Below are positions 29,000-40,012 of a stretch of DNA of 64,000 nucleotides, in pieces (the stretch's first letter is position 1; each line of letters opens with the position of its first letter). Below the pieces are notes generated by a model, which searched no databases, was not told the DNA's origin, and worked only from the letters and a program-made list of their open reading frames with translations. Made by a program: the position numbers and the translations under genes. This DNA is from Antrodiella citrinella (lineage: Eukaryota > Basidiomycota > Agaricomycetes > Polyporales > Steccherinaceae). The stretch spans positions 4,802-68,801 of the forward strand of contig SGPM01000063.1 in the NCBI GenBank assembly GCA_004802725.1. The letters are read 5' to 3'.

Positions 29000-31900
29000 A
29001 TGTCCTCCGCCGCTGGGCGCAAAAAGTCAATCATCTCCTCCAACGGCCCCATCGTAGACGGCATTCCCGTATCGAACAACACCCTCCTCAACAAGGCCGC
29101 CTCGCAATCCACCTCCCTCTACCAGCAATGTTCTGCCCTCCGCGCTCGTCTTATGCGCATCCACGACTTCCCAGATTACTTCGCCATGTCCTCCACCACA
29201 GAGCCCTCTTCAGCACGTCGCTCAACAGACCCCGTAACCCAACTATGGGATTGCTTCGCACTCGGCGTCCCTCTCTGTTTTCTCCTCAATCTCCTCCCTC
29301 CCCCCGTCCAGCCTGTATCCGTAGACACTGCCAACTTTGACCCCACCAACGACCGCGTACGGAAGCGTGCCATTGCCCAGTTCGCTATGGGTGTTCGTCA
29401 AGTCGACGGCTGTGGTACATTCACCGTAACCGATTTGTGGGATCGTACATCTACAGACGGCTTCGTAAAGGTACGTCCGAATATCGTCTCCTTGCATGTC
29501 TCCTTGCCCTTATGGCTCGCGCCCATCTCCAGGTCGTCAACATCGTCGCTGTCGTCGTAGACAACATACCAGAAGACGCATTTGCCGAGTCACCGCCCGG
29601 CTCGCCGCCCACTCAATTCGCTGCCAAGGCTTCCACCGACGCTCTCCCCGCAGAACAACTGTCCTCTGCAATGGGTGGCTCGGAACCTCATCCTGGTGCC
29701 AATGTCACCAAGGAGCTGCTGCATACTGAAAGAAAATACGTCCAAGATCTCGAAATGATGCAGGTACGCCCGTCTGTCAACTTGTAGTCTCGCGACCCTA
29801 ATTGACCTATTGTTTGACTCGGTCCTCAGCAATACTCCAATGCCCTGGCCCAGACTAACCTTATTGATCAAGACACCATTCATCTGCTCTTTCCCAACCT
29901 GAACAAGCTTCTAAACTTCCAGCGGAGACTCCTGATCAAAATGGAGAGCATTGCGGAATTCCCTTGGACAGAACGGCGCTGGGGGTCCGCCTTCACTGAA
30001 TTTGTGAGTGTGCCCAGCTCATCAGTTTATCGATCACTTGCCTGATCTAGTCTCGGTTCGTGCTCCTTGGATTCCATGCATCCCTTCCACTCGGACAATA
30101 GGAAGAGGAGTTCGCCGTGTATGAGTCCTATTGTGCCAACTACACTAACGCCAGTGATATTCTGCTCCAAGAGGAAGCGAATCTCGAGGCGTGCTCGCAA
30201 AAGCTGGTGTGTACACCCTATTTGTCATTCTCGTGAACATGCTGACCAAACGATAATTGTCAACGCTAGTCTATCGACAGCGTACTGAACGTCAAGTCCG
30301 AGCTGCCTGCGTTCCTCATCAAGCCTGTTCAGCGGGTTTGCAAATATCCGCTCCTGTTAGAGGTCAGCATTACTTTTTTTTCTTCCAGTCATATCAGTAC
30401 ACTAAAGTCTCGGCATATCCAGAGTTTGATCAAGGCGCTTACTCCCACTGATTATGCGTACCTCGATGAGCTTAAGGCTGGGCACGCTACCGCCAAGCGA
30501 ATCACCGACAAGGTCAACGAAGAGCAGCGACGGGCAGAGAACATGGCAACTGTCAAGAACTTGGAGGGTCGTGTTGAAGATTGGAAGGGTCATCACATCT
30601 CCAACTTTGGTACGCTTCTGCTCGATGATATCTTCGTCGTCACCAAGTCGGACATGGACCGTGAGTATCACGTCTTTTTGTTCGAGAAGATCATTCTTTG
30701 CTGCAAGGAGTATATGGTGGCTCCTGGTGGCAGCAAGAAGGTTGGCAAGAGCAATTCCATTCTCAAGAAGCAAGGTGTGCCAACGCCTCTCAATATCCCT
30801 GGCGGACCTGGCGGAAAGAAGAAGCACACACCGCTTCTGCTAAAGGGACGGATCTTCCTCAACAACGTGACAAGCGCGACACCAAAGAATACGGGAGGTA
30901 TGTATTCGCTTATTGATTTTCCTCGCCGGATTTTTTACTGAAGATACCACGCAGGACAATACTCTCTTGCCGTGTACTGGAAGGGAGACGACGACCTTGA
31001 GTACTTCACGCTCCGATGCCGGAACGAGGAGCAACTGAAACTCTGGGAACTAACGCTCAACCGCCTTATTCAAGATGTTGCTGCCCGGCGGACATCTGAC
31101 AGGACCATTCAATCGCGTTTGGCACAGGTTGCACAAATCGCAAACAGCACCAGCCCAGCGCCCGCTGCCCGACAGGCACCATTCAATTACACAAGTGGCC
31201 AGATTGGCGACCAGCGGACGATGTCCATGTTCTCGCAGACGACATCCTTCTCGTCATACACTCAGCCACATCCCTACAGCAGTCGCAACCGGTATACTGG
31301 TACAGCTGTCAGCGACGAGCAGGGCCCCTTGTCATCGATGTCGTCGAACGGGCCCCAAGGCTACCCTCCTTACAACGGCTTCGACGACGTTGATCCAGAG
31401 GACGACTTTGAGGAGTACCCTCCAGCCAGTATGCCTAGCTCTGGTCGAGGTACACCCGTTGGTTCTCGCAGGTCGGAACAGGGACCGTACCCACATATGC
31501 GAAGCAGTGGTGGCGCTTCGCCGCTGCCCCCAAGTGCACCTTCCAGTGCATTCTCACCGATGCAATCCGCTACTCGGCCGTCAATGACACGCGCGTCTAG
31601 CAGTCACGCGTCCGACGTGAGTAGCTTCGGACCTGGCGTTCCCCCACCTCGTGGATCTCTTCGAAGTCAGTTCAGCGCGACGAGGCTTAGGAGCCAGTAC
31701 GATAACCGCTCGAGTGGACCGAGTCCACAACCTAATGCCGCGTATCCTGCGTCGGTACGGTCGAGGAGCGCCAGTCAACCGAGTGCGTACGTAGCACGGA
31801 ATATTCCTCCTCCGCCTCCCCTGCCTACGTCAGCAGCAACATGGGTGGACAGGGGGGAAAGCAAGCGAGGCAGTGGCTCGAGTCAATCGACTCAACCGGA

Positions 31901-32294
31901 CAGCTCTGATGGATACTCTCCTCACACAAGCTCTCCGATCACGCCGTATGGGTCCAGCGAATCCTCGCTGGCGAACGGTGCACACGGGAGGTTCGATAAA
32001 GTCGTCACGCAGGCGTCGGAGCAGCTTCAAGAACCGACGAAGGTGAAAGTGAAGGTCCACTTCCACGAAGACATTTTCGTTATTGCGGTATCGCGACATG
32101 TTGAGTATGAGGATTTGTTGGATCGCGTCGGGAAGAAGATCCGCTTGTGTGGTCCTCGGAGGGATGACGGGCCACTGCGCGTGAAGTACAAGGATGAAGA
32201 CGGCGACTTGGTCTCCCTAGGCTCGACGGAGGACGTCCAAATGGCATTCGAGTCGATGCGACCAGGATCGCAAGTAACACTGTTCGTCCAGTAA
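29000..32294 (+). CDS. CDC24: Rho guanine-nucleotide exchange factor CDC24 (Cdc42/Rac GEF)
   Basis: Activates Cdc42/Rac at growth sites to set cell polarity and hyphal growth. Domains in order: a CDC24 calponin-like region (CSALRARLMRIHDFPDYF, then WDCFALGVPLCFLLNLLPP, about residues 45-170). The DH domain begins at TKELLHTERKYVQDLEMM and includes FLIKPVQRVCKYPLLL. The PH domain runs from about NFGTLLLDDIFVVTKS, with FLFEKIILCCKE, to EEQLKLWELTLNRLI. A long Ser/Pro-rich linker then leads to a C-terminal PB1 domain (KVKVHFHEDIFVIAVSRHVEYEDLLDRV, then KYKDEDGDLVSLGSTEDVQMAF), the docking site for Bem1-type scaffolds. About 900 residues. The start follows a TCC-rich leader. All domains are complete. 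Confidence 0.96.
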
Positions 32295-33443
32295 AGTCAC
32301 CGAACTTTGCTTCCATCCGCCCCTCGCCACTCATGCTTAATCCGGCTGCGCTTGTTTGCTTGCGTATTACTCACATTCGACTCATGGACACCCTCTCTCC
32401 ACCTGCTGATTGTTTTCCGCCTCTACCTCTTTCGATTTTATCCTTATACTGGGATTCTAGGACCGCTGCGTACCATCCACTGAACACGGCGCTTTTCACA
32501 CCTCTGTATCACGACCACCATTTTTATGACGACCACCCTCACTCTACCTACTGTTTCATAACTGGTTTCTCTCCATCTCATTCGTCATTACATTAAGTAT
32601 CATTGCAATTCATGCCCGTATGCATCACCACCTCCCACTCTGTTTCTATTTCGTTGCCCGAGGTTAATCCCTGGCGCACCTTTGCCTGGCTGGAACTCTC
32701 GTCGGCGACATCTCCCTCCCTCCAATTCTTCGACTTCGACCTTCGAGCAACATAACACACACACACTCCTTCACATATTCCCTCTTTCCTCCTTCTCGCA
32801 GAATGGCTGTGCGGATACGGGGCAAGATCAACTGTCGCTGTACCCGCATCTGGGCTAAGCCTAGGCCGCCAGGATGTGGGTGGTAGATGGTATTCACGCT
32901 CCCTCGTTTTCGGTTTCATCATTTTTCATTCTTCTCTTTGTCTGTGTCGTCTGACCGCTGTGAATGTACCATCTACTATAGAATCTACGCTGTTTGCTTC
33001 GGGCGGCTTAGTTTGCCATGACTGCGAATGCTAGCAGACTTTTGACTATGACTACCGGCTTGGTCGCACCTACGACGTGGACGTAGTCCATCCGGAGCAT
33101 GCGAGACAAAACTCGAAGGATTCGCGACGCACTAGCCAACTTGAAGTGGGACTGGCATTTATTATAATGCAATATGGACATAAGTACCAAAGCTACAGGG
33201 CTCGATGCAACGTACAAAACTTCACGGTGATCACAATGACCGACCGTGCCAAAAACACATCTCTGAAGTCATGGTATCTAACATGCCGGTGGGGAGATGT
33301 TCTCCGCATTCTGAATGGGGTCCTCCAACTCTCCCATATCCCTACATTGACAGGTAGGGAGAGTGGTGCATGGGAGCAAAGCAAGGACTTACTGTTTCAT
33401 TTCGCGGTTCTACTCCGAGATCTGCCTATCTGCCTGACTCTTG
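32295..33443. other. Intergenic region with no supported gene
   Basis: 1.15 kb between the CDC24 stop and the stop of the next minus-strand locus. A plus-strand open frame at 33077-33673 runs antisense across the end of that locus; it lacks any domain and looks like chance. Nothing else seen. Confidence 0.35.
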
Positions 33444-34809
33444 CTACGCGAACGCTTCTTTCAATGGTGCGCCCTCAGCTATCGCATCTTCGTCTTCAAC
33501 ATTGTAGTCACCTTCCTCCGAGTCGCTTTGCTCTACGTCAGCGAGACGTCTCCACCAGTAGCGTGTGGTTGACGCCCATCACGGACTCGGAAGGCGTCCG
33601 CGGACCGCAGAGAATCCCTGAATTGAGGTACCTTCAGATCGGCGTCGAGCTCCTTGCTAAGCCTTTCCGCTAAAGCGAGCAAGTACTCGCAACATTGGAT
33701 CAGCTCCAGCGGCCTCTTGAGATCCCACTGGTAGTCAAGGATTGGATGCACCACTCGGCAATTCACCCACTCCCCCACCAGAAGCTGCGTCGTAGACTGG
33801 ACATAAGTGGCGACATGTGCAAAGCGGTCGGGTAAACCCAACGCACGACGTTGGTTCAGCAAGGAGACGGTACGGTACATTGTTGCCTGTCGCAGTGCTT
33901 GACCCTGGTCATTGACCTTGTCCTCGAATGCAAAGACCGGAATGTAAATCAGATGGAATATGCGCGTGACTGCTTGGATAGACTGTAGTTCGACAACACT
34001 TTTTCGTGATGACAGACTGCAGGTCGTCAGGAAGTGAGCGCAGGGCAGCAGCATCTGCTATGGCTATTGTTGTCCCATCCCACATCCAGGGCAGTGCTAA
34101 CTCAACCTCCATCCTGATGATGATGATCTGTCAATGAAGTGTACATATTGAACAAGGGCGTATACACGTACTGCACGGAGGAAAAGGTTTTTTCTTCAGC
34201 AGAAACGCGTTGATGATCTTTAGGCGGGGGACATCGAAGTCGCGAACCAAATGTTAACTGCAGGAGGAGATTTGAAACGATGCGTCTCGTGGCTTCGTTG
34301 TTATGATATCTCTCGGCGGAGGTGCTTTCCACGATACCGAGCAGCAAGGCCAGTTCCTCAAGGTACTATTGCGATAACCTTGCATCAAGTTGTGTGGCAG
34401 CCGCCGCGCGACTGTCCGAGAAGGAGCGGACGTCGTCGCCGTCACGGTGGAGCGTCGTGTCGAACTCATCGTCTGCCTGGTCAACCTAGCATTGAAGTGT
34501 CGCGAGAAACGTCTTGTACCCACGAATATCGACCTCATGGTCCGCCTGGTCGACCTGGCGTTGAAGTGTCAGAATGAACTGCGAGTAGGGGAAAAATGTA
34601 TCAATGATACCTTCAGAGCCTTCAAGTCAATACATGGCACGTCTTCCTTCAGCAACATCTTCTCCTGCAAGTGACCTACCTCGCAGCGATGTTCTACATA
34701 AAGTAACATTTGCCAATTCCGCCCACATGGGCCATTTAGCGTAGTCCTTGGCCACTTTGGCCGGGATACAAAAATCGTTTGCTTCTTCGCGGCGCCGTTT
34801 GGGTGGCAT
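33444..34809 (-). pseudogene. Orphan gene, apparently decayed or heavily intron-split
   Basis: I do not recognise the family. The first exon gives MPPKRRREEANDFCIPAKVAKDYAKWPMWAELANV. Later segments look coding: VDQADDEFDTTLHRDGDD, LEELALLLGIVESTSAER, MEVELALPWMWDGTTIAIAD, and a long helical C-terminal block (FHLIYIPVFAFEDK to LEHIQCC-type residues near PLELIQCCEYLLALAERL). The acidic end is EGAPLKEAFA. In-frame TAG codons occur twice in the middle, and a run of five As near 34009-34013 puts ITK and SVVELQSIQ in different frames. Introns could remove the TAGs: a 69-nt GT-AG segment equals one unit of an internal duplication, and a 54-nt segment covers the second. I see no acceptable intron for the A-run break. 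The last intron (49 nt) and the acidic C-terminus look genuine. Confidence 0.45.
34450..34605 (-). repeat. Internal 69-nt tandem duplication in the orphan gene
   Basis: On the minus strand, ACACTTCAACGCCAGGTCGACCAG... recurs 69 nt later as ACACTTCAATGCTAGGTTGACCAG.... Each copy is anchored by an AG|GT junction. Differences between copies are mostly C/T or G/A transitions, one of which turns CAG into TAG. The coordinates bracket the two copies approximately. Confidence 0.65.
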
Positions 34810-35058
34810 GGTTATGATGTAGACTCAGTAATATTGTAGAGAGAGGACTCAGAAGAGTCGACCAGTCGTCGCGAACTGTTTGCGATCACGTGTGTGGGCG
34901 CCTGATCGTTTGATGGTGAAATGACGTAGAGTTTGTGTTGAGTGAGTTTCCTAGTCGGAACAAAACACGCCTTCCCCTCTCTCTTTCTCTCTCTTTCTCC
35001 CTCTTTCACGGTCTGGTTTCTTCCCTCAGTGACCTTTTCTTTCCTTTCTTTCCCCCAG
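34810..35058 (+). promoter_or_regulatory. GH63 gene leader with pyrimidine tract
   Basis: Short region between the divergent orphan and GH63 starts. From about 34971 to 35056 it is almost pure CT, ending in TTTCCCCCAG directly before the ATG. It may be a 5' leader, possibly with an intron acceptor. Confidence 0.45.
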
Positions 35059-38000
35059 ATGTCTCAAACGAAAAAGATTCAGAACAAACTCTTTAGAGCG
35101 GAGAGGGACAGGGACAGTGCTCGCGCCGCTGATGCCGCCCAGACAGACCCGCCTCGCTCGTCTTCAGATCCCGCCCTCACTATCGAGATCCCAAAAGTGA
35201 CCACGACCGCCACGCCGGGCGGGCCTGCGCCGCCCAAGATGCAAAAGAACACGAGCGAGCCCTCTCCCAAGCTGGAGAACCTCTCGACCCGCCCCACTAT
35301 GGCCTTCCGTCAGCGTCTAGCACAGCAGCTCGGTCGCCAGTACAACGGCGCGGAGCGGCATCGTCTCGTGCAAGACGGGACCAAGGAGCTGCATTGGAAG
35401 CGGTGGGGGCCGTACCTCAGTGACCGCCAGTGGGTGAGTGGAATCCTTGACAACTCTGTTCGCATCATTCTGATTGAAACGAACGCGATGTTCGATAGGC
35501 GACTGTCCGAGAGGACTACTCTGCGAATGGCGATGCGTGGTCCCACTTCCCCCATGAGCATGCGCGGTCGCGCGCGTATAGGTGGGGCGAGGATGGTATG
35601 GCGGGCATATCCGATAACCACCAGCGCGTGTGCTTGGGCTTGTCATTGTGGAACGGGAACGATCGTATCCTGAAGGAAAGGCTCTTTGGTGTCACTGGAC
35701 ACCAGGGAAACCATGGAGAGGACGTCAAGGAACTGTATTATTATCTCGATTCGACCCCGACGCACTCGTACATGAAATTCTTGTACAAATACCCGCAGAA
35801 GGCGTACCCGTACGAGGAGCTCGTGAGGGAAAACATGAACCGTGGACGCGATGTTTCGGAGTTTGAGATCCTCGACACAGATGCGTTCGACGAAGATCGT
35901 TACTGGGATGTATTCCTGGAGGTGAGTCAGCTCGATCGACGCGCATATACCCAGCTGATATCGCGATTTTCAGTACGCCAAGGACGAGCAGGATCCTGAT
36001 AGCATCTATGTGCGAATCACGTCTTACAATCGAGGCCCCGACCCCGCTACTCTGCATGTCCTTCCTCAGTTCTGGTTCCCGAACACTTGGTCCTGGAGCG
36101 AACGTCCGAAAAAGATGCCCATCATGACCGCGTCCAACGATAATGTAATCACCGCGAAGCACCCGGACATGGGCAAGCTTCACTTGTACTGTATGCCTTC
36201 GCCGCTTCCCGTTGGAGGTGACGGGGAACCTATCTCTCCGCAAGACGGCCAGGAAGAGTCCGTGGAACCAACCCTGCTGTTCACGGAGAATAATACCAAC
36301 TTCGCTCGGCTTTACGGAGGACAGAACGAGACTCCGTATGTCAAGGACGCGTTCCACGACCATATCATCCCTGGACATCGGCCACCAACCTCGGAAGACA
36401 AGGAGTCTTTCTTCCATACGAGAATCCACTCGAGCACATCTCCGCGCGGCACTCTTCCAAATGGAGCTGATTCTACTCCCCCCGATGAACAAGAGGAAGG
36501 TCCTCGCACGCCGTTCCCTCAGACCCCGGACTTTGTCAACCCAGAGCGCAAGGGTACCAAGTCCGCAGCGCACTACACCTTCAAGGATGTTCCCGGGCGT
36601 GGAGGATGTGCTGTCGTCCGTCTCAAATTGACACCCTTGTCTCCTGCTCAGGACCCTAGCATTGAGGACGAGGGTCTCTTTGACGACACTGTCGAGGAGC
36701 GCAGGATGGAGGCGGACGAGTTCTACAACAACTTGGTGCTTGGTCCGATCAGCGACGATCTCAAGCAGATCATGAGACAAGCTTTGGGTGGTATGATGTG
36801 GACGAAGCAGTTCTACAAGTTCATTCAGAAGCAGTGGTCGGAGGGTGACTCGGCTCAGCCTCCGCCTCCGCCTGAGCGGAAACACGTCCGAAACAAGGTG
36901 CGTCTTCTACCTTTTTGGTCATCTTATGAAAACGTTCTCATCGTACACTTTCTGGCAGGAATGGAGACATCTGTACATCGCTGATATCCTCTCTATGCCC
37001 GACAAGTATGTCCTTCATCATTGTTGAGTTAGTGTAATGCGTTTCTCATTCACGTCATAGATGGGAGTACCCCTTCTTCGCGGCGTGGGACACTGCGTTC
37101 CATTGTATCCCTCTCGCTATTGTCGACCCTGCCTTTGCCAAGAAGCAATTGGACTTGCTCACGCGCGAGTGGTACATGAAGCCCGATGGTCAGATTCCCG
37201 CCTATGAGTGGAACTTCAGCGATGTCAACCCGCCCGTCCACGCTTGGTGAGTACATTGACAACGCATACGTGCATATTATACGGTAGCTGATGGCCGTGG
37301 ACAGGGCGACGTTCCGAGTGTTCAAGTTGGAACGCAAGTTGTACGGCAATGAAGATTTCGCATTTCTCGAACGTGTGTTCCAGAAGCTGTTGCTCAACTT
37401 CACTTGGTAAGTAAAGATCTATCACTGCCTCAATTCTTGCTCATTCGATCATGCTAGGTGGGTCAACCGCAAGGATCAAGGAGGCAACAACGTATTCGAA
37501 GGTGGCTTCTTGGGCTTGGACAACATCGGTGTCTTCAACCGTTCCGAGCCTCTCCCAACGGGAGGAACCCTGCGTCAAGCGGATGGTACTGCGTGGATGG
37601 CATTCTATTGCCTGAATATGTGAGCCTTGTTCGCGTTCAGGACTGGACGGCTTAATTGATGCAACTCATCCGCAGGCTGAGCATCGCCCTTGAGTTGGCC
37701 AAACAGAACCCTGTATATGAAGATATTGCTTCCAAATTCTTTGAGGTTCGTCCTTCCTTGCGATTGCTCAGACAGTCGTTTAACGCTACGAATAGCACTT
37801 CATTCTCATCGCCGACGCGATGACGTACCGCGAAGGTGAAGACGAACTGAGCTTGTGGAACGAAGAGGACGGGATGTACTATGACGCCATTCAATTTGGC
37901 CCCGGAAACTCCATGCAGTTGCCCGTGCGCAGCTTGGTCGGTCTCATTCCGTTATATGGAACCTTGGTCTTGGAGCCTGCAATCATGAACCGGCTGCCTG

Positions 38001-39308
38001 GTTTCAAGAAGCGCGTCGAATGGTTCATCGACAACCGACCAGAGCTGTCAGGCAGGAACATGGCGAACATGAAGGGTAGGCGTATGTGTCAGTATCATTC
38101 CGGATAAATCGCTGATCTATGTTGTCTACTTTTGTAGTCAAGGGACGAGGAGAGCGAAGACTCCTTGCGTTGGCCAGTAAGGAAAGACTTGTCAGCATTT
38201 TGGAGAAGATGTTGGACGAGGACGAGTTCCTTAGTGACCATGGCATCCGATCGTACGTGATTATGATTGTGGCTGGAATGTTGGTCACTTACGGCCCTTA
38301 CAGTTTGTCGAAGCGACACAAAGATCATCCCTGGGGCATGGATGTTCACGGAGAGCGCTATGAGGTCAACTACTGGCCCGGCGATTCTAAGTCCGGCATG
38401 TTTGGTGGTAACTCGAACTGGAGAGGACCTATCTGTGAGTTCTGGGTGTAATCCATGCGCCCCAATGATCTCATCGTATGGCTATAATTTACAGGGCTCG
38501 CCGTCAACTTCTTGTTGATTGAAAGTCTGCAGCGCTTCTACCAGTACTACGGAGACGACGTGCAGGTGCGTTCAAATACGATTCATAACATATGCTCATT
38601 TTCTCACAAATGCTCACTAGGTCGAATGCCCTACCGGAAGCGGTGACTTCATGAACTTAGCTAATGTTGCGGAGGAGATTCAGCACCGAATCATCCATAT
38701 ATTTGGACGAGACCACGAGGGGAAACGTGCCGCTAACGGTGGTAACCCGAAGTTGGACTCAGATCCATACTTCCGTGATTATGTGTGGTTCTATGAGGTG
38801 CGAACTCAGTCCTTTTCCCCTTGGCTTGATGATTGGTTGACCTTTTTCATGCTGCAGTTTTTCCATGCTGATGATGGGAGAGGGCTCGGGGCGTCGCATC
38901 AAACCGGATGGTGAGCGGGACTTGCGTTCTCAAATGATACAGTAATGGTGATGCTGAGAGCTTTGATAGGTCTGGCCTTGTTGCATACCACATTCTACAG
39001 AGCGGTGCCAGCTGTCGTCTGCCGAAGACACCGAAGAGTACGTTTTGCGATCCTCATGCATAGTGAACATGAGACTGATCGCTTCTCATCTTTGAAGCTC
39101 CTCGCAGTGTGATGAACCACTACTTCGAGGTGAGTTTCATCCTGCCTTCGCTGTAGAAACAAACTAAGTTTTCCATCTGTAGGAAACGATCGACTCCCAC
39201 TCCGAATACGCGCAATCCGAATATGGGGACGACGCACCTTCATTGCGAAGCGCATACAGTCACGCCGATCTCAACACCTTGGGTGATATCTCCCCCGACG
39301 CATTGTAG
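35059..39308 (+). CDS. Glycoside hydrolase family 63 protein (glucosidase-type, predicted cytosolic)
   Basis: (alpha/alpha)6-barrel glycosidase related to family GH63. The N-terminus [17 protein letters not shown] and the disordered stretch after it show no signal peptide or membrane anchor, unlike ER glucosidase [20 protein letters not shown] may be where the folded part starts. Recognisable family blocks are [25 protein letters not shown] (about 35580-35660), [23 protein letters not shown] (about 37063-37130), [40 protein letters not shown] and [21 protein letters not shown] (38411-38525). [15 protein letters not shown] lies near the end. AWDT and the downstream acidic residues are candidate catalytic positions by analogy. 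About 1,000 residues in 15 or so exons. The tail repeats [14 protein letters not shown]. The substrate cannot be told from sequence. Confidence 0.88.
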
Positions 39309-40012
39309 ACCTGACACGATAGCGCATTCAAATCAAATCAAATCCCTCTTGTACCAGTATGCATGTATATGTCTATCCACACACGTTAGTAAACCTGCCG
39401 CCTTATCATACCTCCCCACGAAGGATACCTAGAAGTTTCAGACCTGTTGCCTGTTTCTTGTGACACAGATTATTTATTCCGAACCGGCACAGTAGATATT
39501 TCCGTTGCAATACAATATTAATACATGTGCACCCTCACGTTCTGTGCTGTCGATGGAATACGTACACTCAAGGATACTGCAAGTTGTCGATCTCATTTCA
39601 TGTCAGGCAGAAGAACGTAGATCGTGTTGTGACAACCCAAACAATCCAAACGACGATGTGGTCCGTGCAAATGACATTTGTATGCATGATAACATGACGC
39701 AATGTATGTAGGGTCAAGGCTTACGCAAAAAAGACTATGATGGTAGATGAAGGTTGATGGTAGAGAAGAGGAGAGAGCATTGAATGAACGACGAATAAAA
39801 AGATAGTAATTGGATCAGAGGTGCAACCAGCACGACGATCACCGTGAGTATAAAATAAACAATAGGAAAGCTGCATCGAAAATAGGAACACGTGTCAATC
39901 ACCGAGGAAAGTAGCGCACCGGTCGCCGACAAAGTAACAACCTTTTTACCCCTCCGAACCCAACAAGCAACCCTTCTGTCGCACGCCGCAAACTGCACGA
40001 TACTTGCACCCA
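39309..40012. other. Convergent 3' intergenic region
   Basis: 704 bp between the GH63 and RhoGAP stop codons. It is AT-rich with several AATAAA-like strings (for example around 39790-39860). No gene supported. Confidence 0.4.

Noticed and set aside
33077..33673. Plus-strand open frame of 198 codons
   Set aside because: No domain or splice structure, and it runs antisense to the better-supported exons of the orphan gene ending at 33444.
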